Positions 8,923 to 16,752 of a stretch of 64,000 bases of DNA are shown here, piece by piece. Under the pieces are notes generated by a model. It made no database searches. It was not told where the DNA came from and worked only from the letters and a program-made list of their open reading frames with translations. Each line of letters starts with the position of its first letter. The stretch's first letter is position 1. The translations under genes were made by a program, and so were the position numbers. This DNA comes from Flavobacterium sp. Root186. Its GTDB lineage: Bacteria; Bacteroidota; Bacteroidia; Flavobacteriales; Flavobacteriaceae. The stretch spans positions 62,001-126,000 of the forward strand of contig NZ_LMHW01000014.1 of assembly GCF_001428525.1 (NCBI RefSeq). The letters run 5' to 3'.

Positions 8923-9105
8923 TTAAATCCTAGTCTCAAGGGGACAATTGTAATCAATCAATCCACTACATCTTTACCATAGTCGGCAATGTCAAACTAT
9001 TGCCCTCCGCTTCCGCTTCAAATAATGCTTTTCTTTTCATAATTACTTAAAGCTTCAGCTCCGGATAAACTTTTCTTGATAATTAGTTTTTGTTTGTTAC
9101 TACTT
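8923..9105 (-). pseudogene. Decayed double-glycine-type peptide gene (tentative)
   Basis: On the minus strand one frame reads KLIIKKSLSGAEALSNYEKKSII, shown here in part as SLSGAEALSNYEKKSII, like the leader of Bacteroidota exported peptides, then a stop, SGSGGQ, a stop, FDIADYGKDVVD, a stop; a shift then gives YNCPLETRI and a final stop at 8923-8925, just before the hairpin at 8879-8904. No ATG begins the frame. The leader-like start, Gly-rich junction and position suggest a ruined precursor gene. It could also be chance; confidence is modest. A short alternative frame at 8966-9040 is not convincing. Confidence 0.35.
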
Positions 9106-9190
9106 CAATAATTTTAAAATACCTGAAGTTTTGTTTTTTCACTTCAAAACATCATGTATAGTAATTTTATTACTCATTCTATTAATAACA

Positions 9191-9218
9191 AAAAAAAGAG
9201 AGAACATAATTCTCTCTT
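9191..9218 (-). terminator. Strong minus-strand terminator
   Basis: Perfect 9-bp stem AAGAGAGAA (9196-9204) and TTCTCTCTT (9210-9218), followed on the minus strand by a run of T from 9197 down to 9191. It probably ends the transcript that carries the peptide gene at 9515-9691. Confidence 0.75.
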
Positions 9219-9514
9219 AAATATTCAATATATTTTAGTAATACCAATTTCTCTAGGAGATGGCACTTGATCAGCCCTAACCAAATAAAACCGACCCAAG
9301 TGACCAATTATCCTGAGAATCCCGACACCAATCATCAATGTTGGGATAAATTGCTCAATGTTCCACGATCGAGCGCCTACAAATTAAAAAAAACATGACT
9401 AAATTTTAAAAAGGCTTTATTGTATATTACTTTAAATAATTTAAAAAATTAGTAGCAAAGGATGATTTGAAAATTCTCTGCCGGCTTCTACTCTAACAAT
9501 AACCGTACAATTTT
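9219..9514. other. Unexplained 0.3-kb stretch between the peptide gene and its terminator
   Basis: This stretch is less A+T-rich than its surroundings and lies within the likely peptide transcript. The minus strand has a frame open from 9383 to the stop at 9225-9227 (50 codons, containing LMIGVGILRIIGHLGRFY and ending SPREIGITKIY), but no ATG or clear ribosome site starts it, and another frame across the same bases contains AIYPNIDDWCRDSQDNWSLG between stops. It may be a second decayed peptide gene, a structured RNA, or a remnant of a mobile element. I cannot choose. Confidence 0.3.
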
Positions 9515-9691
9515 TTAGTTTCCTCCAGAATAATTTAATTCTGAAAAATAATCTGTACAATCATCATAAGCTATTATCGAATTTGCATCACATTTAGATG
9601 ATACTTCTTTACTAAAGATATCAATGATAGTTTTTTGTTCACTAGCACTTATTTCTTGCGTTCCTTCCAGGTTTAATATATTTTTTAACAT
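9515..9691 (-). CDS. 58-residue exported-peptide precursor candidate
   Basis: A small gene not reported by length-limited methods. It begins MLKNILNLEGTQEISASEQK, which matches the leader pattern of Flavobacteriia bacteriocin-like precursors (compare the common MLKNILNLEGAQ...EQK form, from memory). Unlike those, it has no Gly-Gly after EQK; the next residues are TIIDIFSKEVSSKCDANS, then two acidic, aromatic stretches with one more Cys (YDDCTDYF), and it ends SGGN. Two cysteines (34 and 45) could form a disulfide, which would suit the VKOR/thioredoxin protein encoded 43 bases upstream. Likely substrate of the C39 exporter downstream, though the missing GG leaves the cut site unclear. Confidence 0.7.
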   Translation of the reverse strand: MLKNILNLEGTQEISASEQKTIIDIFSKEVSSKCDANSIIAYDDCTDYFSELNYSGGN

Positions 9692-9734
9692 AACTGTAAA
9701 TTTTTAATTGTTAGAGAATTTATCAAATGTCAAA

Positions 9735-11297
9735 CTAGGCTATTCTTTCTAGTACTGTTGTCTCTTTTTCTTCGACAAAATCGTTTAAAAAATATTTCAA
9801 TTCGCTTAATTCGTATTCATTAGGAAACAATCTTTCATTAACAATTTTTACCGGAGTGTAATTAAAGTTGTTTTTAGAACACCACTCGTATTGTTTATTT
9901 ATTTCCTGATTTATCATCATGCTGACATTGTCAACATTCCATTTTTTTAACCATTTTTTCAAACTCATTTTTTTAATATGCCAGTCTGAGATGGCTTCAA
10001 CTGTTTTTCCCGGTGTTGACCTGTTTATTGTTAAAAGTCTTTCTACAACTGCCTTATACGGATTGTCTATGTTTTCAGGATTGATATTGAATAAAACACT
10101 TAGATAGATTTTGTCGGGAAATTTTAAAACTAAGTCAAAAGCTTCCTGAAATGTTTTATGACAATGAACACAACTTGGACTTATAATTACGGCCAGTTTT
10201 ACAACGGCACTTCTGTTTCCAAAATTTAGCCCTCTTAAATCTTCAAATCCATTTTGATGAGAAACTTTTTTAGATAAAAAGTTTAGCAATGAATAGTTTC
10301 TTTTAAATTTTTTAAGCTCCTTTAAAGAGTTTTCATTATTAAGAACATCTTTTGCAATTGATTTTACAACAAATGCAATTGGTATTAGAAGAATTAAAGA
10401 AAATAAAAACGGGAAAATTGTACCAAAACTAAAGCTTAACGTAAATAAGTCTGATGAAAACCAAATTATACTTTGTGTAAATATTAAAAAGGAAACCATT
10501 AAACACATCACACACCATCTTTGAAGTTCAAATTTTTGAATCCAGATTGAAGACACAATAATTGGAATCGCCAATAAACTTAAAAATCCAACAAAAATTG
10601 ACGAGCTAAGAGGCTGTACTAATATTGAAATAAAGCTTGCACCAAAAAACAAAAGTGGTAAGTCTGAAAAACTAATCCATCTGTTCTCATAATTCTCGCT
10701 AAAACTCAAAACAGAGTTACAAGAAGAATTTGTACTTAGATTACAAAAGTTCGTAATAAGATTGTTCTTAAAGCCAAGCTTTTCCTGAACGATTAAAATA
10801 CTTACAATTAATCCTAAAGCTGATGTTAACAAAAACACAGTACTAAAAAAACTGTATGAGCTATAAAAAAATGATAATCCAGCTACAAGTATAAAAGGTA
10901 TAAGATATTTTAACCAGTTTAATTCAACTTTTAAATTTTCTCTTGCTACTACATTATTCGGTTCGATTGCAACAATTACTCCATTCCAGTCTAAAAGGAA
11001 TTTTTCGTATGAAATTTTTTGGACACCTTTTTTAATAGTGTTAATACGAACGAAATCTTTTGCTTTTTCAACTAAGATTAATTCTTCTTTAAAATAAGCT
11101 AAAAAGTTTGACGGTAAATCAACTATTTGTTCCTTTGGAACTCTTATAGCAGCATTCTCTATCGACAACAAATCAAACGAATCTGTTATCGCAAATAAAC
11201 TTGGATAATTAGGGTGTGAAAGAAACAAGTCTTTAAACTCATTCTTTACATCCGAATATCTGTTTATTTGAAGAAATTTTTGGATAAGTTTTAGCAT
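9735..11297 (-). CDS. C39-like/VKOR/thioredoxin fusion protein
   Basis: A 520-residue membrane protein with three parts. Residues 1-115 resemble a C39 peptidase domain without the catalytic Cys (HPNYPSLFAITDSFDLL), perhaps a leader-binding domain. Residues about 125-310 are a VKOR four-helix domain with the redox cysteines of the loop (about Cys185 and Cys193) and the active-site pair WCVMC (about 262-265). Residues about 340-510 are a thioredoxin-like domain with CVHC (about 376-379). Such fusions make disulfides in exported proteins and often accompany C39 exporters in Bacteroidota. It heads the minus-strand export group, so it may oxidise the two-Cys peptide encoded next. Confidence 0.85.
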   Translation of the reverse strand: MLKLIQKFLQINRYSDVKNEFKDLFLSHPNYPSLFAITDSFDLLSIENAAIRVPKEQIVDLPSNFLAYFKEELILVEKAKDFVRINTIKKGVQKISYEKFLLDWNGVIVAIEPNNVVARENLKVELNWLKYLIPFILVAGLSFFYSSYSFFSTVFLLTSALGLIVSILIVQEKLGFKNNLITNFCNLSTNSSCNSVLSFSENYENRWISFSDLPLLFFGASFISILVQPLSSSIFVGFLSLLAIPIIVSSIWIQKFELQRWCVMCLMVSFLIFTQSIIWFSSDLFTLSFSFGTIFPFLFSLILLIPIAFVVKSIAKDVLNNENSLKELKKFKRNYSLLNFLSKKVSHQNGFEDLRGLNFGNRSAVVKLAVIISPSCVHCHKTFQEAFDLVLKFPDKIYLSVLFNINPENIDNPYKAVVERLLTINRSTPGKTVEAISDWHIKKMSLKKWLKKWNVDNVSMMINQEINKQYEWCSKNNFNYTPVKIVNERLFPNEYELSELKYFLNDFVEEKETTVLERIA

Positions 11298-11556
11298 CTT
11301 TGAAACCTGTTTTAAATCGAATTACAGTACAAAGATTGTTGTTTTTATTCAAAAAATATTGCCGAAAGCACACATTTTATATATTATACTACATACAATT
11401 TATAAATTATAGTAGTTATAATTTAATGATAAATCACTGATTTACAAATAATTAACCTTTTATTAATTTTAAAAAAGAGTTCAAAACCCAATTCTCGATC
11501 AAGAGGTTTGCATTTTCTTTAGTTTTGATAAATCAGTAACCGTAACATGTAAAAAG

Positions 11557-11694
11557 ATGGCAAATATTAAATTAAATTTCGAAGATTTTGAGACAGAAAA
11601 GTTATCAAAAAACCAACAAAAAATGGTAGTAGGAGGAGATCCAGTACCTGGTCCAGTTGATCCTGGAAAAGGAGGAGGAAGTGGGACAACATAA
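11557..11694 (+). CDS. 45-residue double-glycine peptide precursor
   Basis: A small gene with ATG at 11557 preceded by AAAAAG. The product starts MANIKLNFEDFETEKLSKNQ, a leader of the Bacteroidota natural-product type (KLxFEDFExEKLSKxQ), followed by QKMVVGG and then a short core DPVPGPVDPGKGGGSGTT rich in Pro and Gly. The VVGG site is a good C39 cut site. I recall similar peptides being called rSAM-modified peptides, but no radical SAM gene lies in this window. It is on the strand opposite the exporter and 259 bases from the VKOR-gene start, and is convergent with the TPR-AraC regulator. Good confidence that it is a real precursor; the modification, if any, is unknown. Confidence 0.75.
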   Translation: MANIKLNFEDFETEKLSKNQQKMVVGGDPVPGPVDPGKGGGSGTT

Positions 11695-11739
11695 AATTTG
11701 ATCCTTAATTATTCAGTGTAAGTCACTAATAAATAAATT

Positions 11740-13500
11740 CTAAATGTTATTCGCAAATTGAGCTGGAGATACTCCAGTTCTTTTGCGAAATGATTTAGCA
11801 AAAGATACTGCATTTTTAAAGCCTACACTTTCGGCGATAGCCTGCGTTGAATATTTTCTATACATATGATTGGTGATCATCTCATTAATCACATAATTGA
11901 TTTTTAATTCATTTGAATATTCACCAAATGATTTACCAAATCTCTTATTTACAACATAGGATAAATATGTGGTATTTGTTTTTATCTTTTTTGCAACGTA
12001 CGACAGCGTAAAATCAGCATTTAAATACTCTAATTTATTTTCAAGGGCTAATAGTTTTTCTACTATTTTATTCTCTTTTGCCTCATCAATACTTAGAGTT
12101 ACAATCTCTTTTTTGAGATGGATTTCTTCCAATTCGAACATTTCCTGTTCCACAATTTCTTCCGGCACAATTTCAGCATTATTTTTCTTCTCTATATTTG
12201 CTTTAAACTCTTCTATTAAAGCATTCATTTTTTTGTGTGCCTTATTTTTATCTCTTATATTTTTGATTAACAAAAATACAATTGCCACAAATAACAAGAC
12301 ATAAAAAACTTTTAAACCTCTATTTAGAAAAACTTCATTTTTATATTTTTCCTCGATATTAACCATTTCATCCGTCAAATCATCTACTCCTTGCTTATAG
12401 TTAACTTCAAGTGCTTCTGTATTTAGCTTAGCTTCAAATTTTTCATAATTATCCAAATAGATTCGCGAGTGCTTATATGCGAGTTCCGGTTTTTTCTGGA
12501 TGTTATAAATTTTTGCCTGATAAAAATTAGATTTAAGATAATCTATTTCATTAACTTTTGTTATTTCTGAAAGCGAATCGCATTTTTTAAAGAAAACAAG
12601 TGCTTTATCGTACTTTTTTGTAGTAAAATAAATATCTCCCAGATTATAATTTGCAACACATAAAATGTCTTTTTGATTGTTTTGGCTCGACAAAAACACT
12701 ACATCGTAGTATGTTTTTTCTGCATTTTTGTAATCCCCTTTCCAATTGTAGATATTACCCAGACTTAATTTTGCCTTTATTTTATTCTCAGCAAAGTTTT
12801 GGGAGTAATTTATAGATTTTTTATAATAATATTCTGCAGAATCCATCAAATGTTTTTTACTTACATTTTTCATGTAGTAACTTTCATAAGAGCTTCCTAA
12901 ACCAGTATTGACATTACTTTTATAATTCAGCAGCTGTTCTTTAGTAAAAACACTTTCATTTTGATCAATAAAATCATTAAGCTGCTTTAAATTCTTGATG
13001 GCCAGTTGATAATTTCCAACTCCTTCATTAATTAATGCAATATTGGCTTTGAATTTAAATATCTGCTTGACATCATTAATCTGCATAGAAAGCTTAATTC
13101 CCTGCTGATAAATTTCAAGAGCTTTGCTAAAATTCCCTCTTTTCCATTCAGACAAGCCTCCATAATTGTAGATATAGGACTTTAATTGTATTTTGTCTCG
13201 GGATTCAGGCATTTTTTCTAAGTAAAAAAATGCTTTTTTATATTTTTCTTGAGATTGTTTTACATCTCCTTTCATTTGCAGCAAGCTTGATATCGCTGCA
13301 TTTGCAAAAGCTAAATGTTTATTATTATTAGATCGCGCTAATTGATTAGCATATACAAGGGCACTATCGACATTCGCATTAAAGTTTAGTCGAATTTTAT
13401 CCTGCAATATGAGATACTCCTCTTCAGTCAGTGCACTTATCTGTTGGGCAAATGCAGTATTAAGAACAAAAAAAAGTACAAAAGAGATGATCAGCCTCAT
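11740..13500 (-). CDS. Membrane TPR regulator with AraC-type DNA-binding domain
   Basis: A 586-residue one-component regulator. A signal peptide (MRLIISFVLFFVLNTAFAQ) is followed by a large periplasmic region of TPR helices (about 25-380), one membrane segment (about 394-412, VFYVLLFVAIVFLLI), a coiled linker, and a cytoplasmic AraC/HTH_18 domain (about 480-586) with the second helix-turn-helix SVGFKNAVSFAKSFRKRTG and the closing GVSPAQF motif. The periplasmic TPR domain would sense a peptide or protein and signal to the DNA-binding domain. Its place beside the peptide genes suggests it controls them. It is convergent with the 45-residue precursor gene. Confidence 0.87.
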   Translation of the reverse strand: MRLIISFVLFFVLNTAFAQQISALTEEEYLILQDKIRLNFNANVDSALVYANQLARSNNNKHLAFANAAISSLLQMKGDVKQSQEKYKKAFFYLEKMPESRDKIQLKSYIYNYGGLSEWKRGNFSKALEIYQQGIKLSMQINDVKQIFKFKANIALINEGVGNYQLAIKNLKQLNDFIDQNESVFTKEQLLNYKSNVNTGLGSSYESYYMKNVSKKHLMDSAEYYYKKSINYSQNFAENKIKAKLSLGNIYNWKGDYKNAEKTYYDVVFLSSQNNQKDILCVANYNLGDIYFTTKKYDKALVFFKKCDSLSEITKVNEIDYLKSNFYQAKIYNIQKKPELAYKHSRIYLDNYEKFEAKLNTEALEVNYKQGVDDLTDEMVNIEEKYKNEVFLNRGLKVFYVLLFVAIVFLLIKNIRDKNKAHKKMNALIEEFKANIEKKNNAEIVPEEIVEQEMFELEEIHLKKEIVTLSIDEAKENKIVEKLLALENKLEYLNADFTLSYVAKKIKTNTTYLSYVVNKRFGKSFGEYSNELKINYVINEMITNHMYRKYSTQAIAESVGFKNAVSFAKSFRKRTGVSPAQFANNI

Positions 13501-13642
13501 TCAATTTATGTTTTTTTGGAATCTCAAAATTAGGTTATAAATTATCAATAAACTAAAATTAATTCACCTTATTTGTGATTATTTTTTAACTAATGTATAA
13601 AAATATAACAATTTAACTTTGTTTTGTTATATTTTTATTGCG

Positions 13643-13650
13643 TAAATTTG
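13643..13650 (+). promoter_or_regulatory. -7 box of the acyl-CoA dehydrogenase gene
   Basis: TAAATTTG matches TAnnTTTG, 20 bases before the ATG. TTTG at 13623-13626 lies 16 bases upstream, slightly closer than usual for -33. Confidence 0.55.
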
Positions 13651-13670
13651 TTTTGTAAAATTACTCAAAA

Positions 13671-14852
13671 ATGAAACCAGACTTATTTCAAGCTCCAGAT
13701 TATTACAACCTTGACGATTTGTTAACAGACGAACATAAATTAGTTCGAGAATCTGCACGTGCGTGGGTTAAAAGAGAAGTTTCTCCTATTATTGAAGAAT
13801 ATGCTCAAAAAGCAGAATTTCCTAAACAAATTATAAAAGGGCTTGGAGAAATTGGCGGATTCGGACCTTATATTCCTGTTGAATATGGAGGTGCCGGTTT
13901 AGATCAAATTTCTTATGGCTTAATTATGCAGGAAATTGAAAGAGGAGATTCTGGTGTAAGATCAACTTCATCAGTACAATCTTCTTTAGTAATGTATCCT
14001 ATTTGGAAATACGGTAACGAAGAACAGCGTATGAAGTATTTACCAAAACTGGCAACCGGTGAATATATAGGATGTTTTGGTTTGACAGAACCAGATCACG
14101 GTTCTGATCCGGGAAGCATGATTACCAATTTTAAAGATATGGGAGACCATTACCTTTTAAATGGTGCCAAAATGTGGATCTCGAATGCTCCTTTTGCAGA
14201 TATTGCTGTTGTTTGGGCAAAAAACGAAGAAGGAAGAATTCACGGTTTAATTGTTGAACGCGGTATGGAAGGGTTTACAACTCCTGAAACTCATAATAAA
14301 TGGTCGCTTCGTGCCTCTTCAACCGGAGAATTAATTTTTGATAATGTAAAAGTTCCAAAAGAAAATTTATTACCAAATAAATCTGGTTTAGGAGCTCCGC
14401 TTGGCTGTTTAGATTCAGCACGATACGGAATTGCGTGGGGAGCAATTGGAGCTGCAATGGATTGTTACGATACTGCTTTACGCTATTCTAAAGAAAGAAT
14501 TCAATTTGGAAAACCAATTGGAGGAACTCAATTACAGCAAAAAAAATTGGCCGAAATGATTACCGAAATCACAAAAGCACAATTATTAACATGGCGTTTA
14601 GGCGTTTTGAGAAACGAAGGAAAAGCTACAACTGCTCAAATCTCGATGGCAAAACGTAATAATGTCAATATGGCGATCCAGATTGCCCGTGAAGCAAGAC
14701 AAATGTTAGGCGGAATGGGAATTACAGGTGAATATTCAATTATGCGTCACATGATGAATCTGGAAAGTGTTATAACTTACGAAGGAACTCACGATATTCA
14801 TTTATTGATTACCGGAATGGATGTAACTGGAATTCCAGCATTTAAATCATAA
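13671..14852 (+). CDS. Glutaryl-CoA dehydrogenase-like acyl-CoA dehydrogenase
   Basis: A 393-residue FAD enzyme of normal length. It has the FAD/substrate motif CFGLTEPDHGSDPGSM, WISNAPFADI, the arginine-containing segment SARYGIAWGAIGAAMDCYDT and QFGKPIGGTQLQQ, and the catalytic base in TYEGTHDIHLL near the C-terminus. The EPDHGSDP and YEGTHDIH forms are those of glutaryl-CoA dehydrogenase, which oxidises and decarboxylates glutaryl-CoA to crotonyl-CoA in lysine/tryptophan breakdown. Other acyl-CoA dehydrogenases cannot be fully excluded. It is a single-gene unit with its own promoter and terminator. Confidence 0.85.
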   Translation: MKPDLFQAPDYYNLDDLLTDEHKLVRESARAWVKREVSPIIEEYAQKAEFPKQIIKGLGEIGGFGPYIPVEYGGAGLDQISYGLIMQEIERGDSGVRSTSSVQSSLVMYPIWKYGNEEQRMKYLPKLATGEYIGCFGLTEPDHGSDPGSMITNFKDMGDHYLLNGAKMWISNAPFADIAVVWAKNEEGRIHGLIVERGMEGFTTPETHNKWSLRASSTGELIFDNVKVPKENLLPNKSGLGAPLGCLDSARYGIAWGAIGAAMDCYDTALRYSKERIQFGKPIGGTQLQQKKLAEMITEITKAQLLTWRLGVLRNEGKATTAQISMAKRNNVNMAIQIAREARQMLGGMGITGEYSIMRHMMNLESVITYEGTHDIHLLITGMDVTGIPAFKS

Positions 14853-14884
14853 ACATCTATTAAAATATATATAAAAACAATATA

Positions 14885-14914
14885 AAAAAGCTTCTTCTAA
14901 CCGAGAAGCTTTTT
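14885..14914 (+). terminator. Terminator of the acyl-CoA dehydrogenase gene
   Basis: Stem AAAAAGCTTCT (14885-14895) and AGAAGCTTTTT (14904-14914) with an 8-base loop. The T-run at its end is also the start of the next promoter's -7 box, so the two signals abut. Confidence 0.75.
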
Positions 14915-14921
14915 ATATTTG
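14914..14921 (+). promoter_or_regulatory. -7 box of the DUF3050 gene
   Basis: TATATTTG matches TAnnTTTG, 17 bases before the ATG at 14939; it shares bases with the preceding terminator. Confidence 0.55.
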
Positions 14922-14938
14922 CCCCAAAATTTACATAA

Positions 14939-15721
14939 ATGAATATTGAAACTATAAACAATAGCATTCAACCTCAAAAAGAACAGCTTTTAAAACATTC
15001 ATTGTACAATAAAATCCAAACAATTGATGACTTGCATAGTTTTGTAGAAAATCACGTTTTTGCTGTTTGGGATTTTATGTCTTTATTAAAAGCACTTCAA
15101 GCCAAACTTACCTGCACAACAACACCTTGGTTCGCCACTAAAAATCCTGAAACAAGATATTTAATCAATGAAATTGTTCTTGCCGAAGAGACCGATTTAA
15201 GCATCGACGGAAGAAGACAAAGTCATTACGAAATGTATCTTGAAGCAATGGAAGACTGCGGTGCAGATACTACAGAAATCAACAAATTTTTAGCCGAAGT
15301 AAATTCGCTTCACAATATTTTTGTTGCTATTAAACAAAGTTCGCTTCATCCGGAAATAAAAGCTTTCCTTGATTTTACTTTTAGAGTTATCGAAGAAGGA
15401 AAGCCGCATCAAATTGCCGCAGCATTTACTTTTGGAAGAGAAGATTTGATTCCGAGTATGTTTACCGAAATCCTGAAAAACTTTCAAAAAAACCTTCCGG
15501 ATACCAATTTAAGCAAATTGCTTTATTATTTCGAAAGACATATTGAACTGGATGCAGATGAACATGGACCAATGGCAATGCAGATGATTACCGATTTATG
15601 TGAAGACGACGCACAAAAGTGGAAAGAAGTTGAAGAAGTTTCAATTCTGGCTCTAGAGAAACGAATTGGACTTTGGAATGCCATTGAAGAAGAAATTCTA
15701 ATGAAAACAGAAATGGTCTAA
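14939..15721 (+). CDS. DUF3050 (haem-oxygenase-fold) protein
   Basis: A 260-residue soluble, all-helical protein that I recognise as DUF3050 from its start (QPQKEQLLKHSLYNKI, then FVENHVFAVWDFMSLLKALQ) and from TRYLINEIVLAEETD and YYFERHIELDADEHGP. The acidic/His residues in those helices (Glu in NEIVLAEE, His and Glu in ERHIELDADEH) are placed like metal ligands in haem-oxygenase-like di-iron proteins; that reading is inference. No function is established to my knowledge. It has its own promoter and is followed by an SGNH lipoprotein. Confidence 0.8.
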   Translation: MNIETINNSIQPQKEQLLKHSLYNKIQTIDDLHSFVENHVFAVWDFMSLLKALQAKLTCTTTPWFATKNPETRYLINEIVLAEETDLSIDGRRQSHYEMYLEAMEDCGADTTEINKFLAEVNSLHNIFVAIKQSSLHPEIKAFLDFTFRVIEEGKPHQIAAAFTFGREDLIPSMFTEILKNFQKNLPDTNLSKLLYYFERHIELDADEHGPMAMQMITDLCEDDAQKWKEVEEVSILALEKRIGLWNAIEEEILMKTEMV

Positions 15722-15785
15722 AAACCAGAACAAGATATTTAACGTAACTATTTGTTTAAACAAGCCAAATTAATTTAAACAAATT

Positions 15786-16553
15786 ATGAAACCGCAATTC
15801 AAACAAATAGTTACCGTTATTCTTTCAGCATTTTTATTAAGCTGCAGTCCCGAAGAATCTTCTTCAGAAACTCCTGTTTCGCCAGGACCTGTAACTCCTT
15901 CTCCCACAACACAAATTCCGACGACTCCAATTTCTAAATCCATAAATTATCTGGCTTTAGGAGACAGTTATACAATTGGGCAAAGCGTTTGCGAAACCTG
16001 CAGATATCCGGAACAGCTCAAAACAAGTTTAAAAGCACTTTATCCCGAAACGAGTTTTTCATTAAAAGTAATTGCAACAACAGGCTGGACAACTACAAAT
16101 TTACTCACAGCAATAAAAGAACAAAATCCAGAATCAAATTATGATTTGGTAACTTTATTAATTGGCGTAAACAATCAATATCAACACAGGGATTTTTCTA
16201 TTTATGAAAAAGAATTCCCAGAATTAGTTACAAAAGCAATTGCATTGGCCAAGGGCAATAAAAAAAATGTAATCGTACTCTCGATTCCAGATTATGCTTA
16301 TACTTCTTTCGGAATGATGTTTGGAACTGAGGGAAGAATGAAAATCACCGAAGAAATCAACAAGTACAATACTTTTGCCGAAAACTACTGCATGATGAAT
16401 GACGTAACATTTGTTTCCATTACTGATATTACCAGAAACGGATTATACAATACAAGTTTAGTCGCCTCAGATGGTTTACATCCTTCGGAATCTGCTTATA
16501 CAATGTTTGTTGAGCGTATGATGCCAAAAGTAAAAATGACCTTACAAGATTAA
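15786..16553 (+). CDS. SGNH/GDSL-family hydrolase lipoprotein
   Basis: A 255-residue lipoprotein: signal and lipobox end at LLSC (residue 20), followed by a Ser/Pro/Thr-rich linker (about 21-48), then a GDSL esterase domain. Block I is ALGDSYTIG with the catalytic Ser, block III is LLIGVNNQYQ with the oxyanion Asn, and block V is DGLHPSESAY with the Asp-His pair. Such enzymes remove acyl or acetyl groups from lipids, sugars or polysaccharides at the cell surface; the substrate cannot be told. Only 64 bases separate it from the DUF3050 gene, so they may be co-transcribed. Confidence 0.88.
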   Translation: MKPQFKQIVTVILSAFLLSCSPEESSSETPVSPGPVTPSPTTQIPTTPISKSINYLALGDSYTIGQSVCETCRYPEQLKTSLKALYPETSFSLKVIATTGWTTTNLLTAIKEQNPESNYDLVTLLIGVNNQYQHRDFSIYEKEFPELVTKAIALAKGNKKNVIVLSIPDYAYTSFGMMFGTEGRMKITEEINKYNTFAENYCMMNDVTFVSITDITRNGLYNTSLVASDGLHPSESAYTMFVERMMPKVKMTLQD

Positions 16554-16599
16554 TTTTTTATTTTAAAGAAGCAGAGATTTAATTTTCAAAAGACCATTT

Positions 16600-16677
16600 G
16601 TCCCGCTATACACTTTATCTTTTGTGGTCTCGTTAAAGAAACGAGACCACAAAAGGATACCGTTTCTATCGGGGCTA
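16600..16677. repeat. Flavobacterium-type palindromic intergenic element
   Basis: A perfect 15-bp stem (TTTTGTGGTCTCGTT at 16620-16634; its complement at 16640-16654) is framed by GTCCCGCT at 16600-16607 and ATCGGGGCTA at 16668-16677. On the minus strand the frame reads TAGCCCCGAT ... AGCGGGAC, which I remember as the edges of a repeat found many times after genes in Flavobacterium genomes. It lies 3' of the SGNH gene and probably stops transcription. Confidence 0.7.
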
Positions 16678-16752
16678 GTAAAGGAAAATTTCGTTTTTTC
16701 AAGAAAAATATACTTAATTTTACCAAAAGCAAAGTGATAATCGATTATAACC

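Noticed and set aside
8966..9040. 24-codon minus-strand frame with ATG (MKRKALFEAEAEGNSLTLP)
   Set aside because: It overlaps the decayed leader-like frame and has no leader or conserved pattern of its own.
11520..11527. TAGTTTTG as a promoter for the 45-residue peptide
   Set aside because: It matches the -7 consensus but no -33 element lies at a suitable distance, and the region is A+T-rich; left out of the features.
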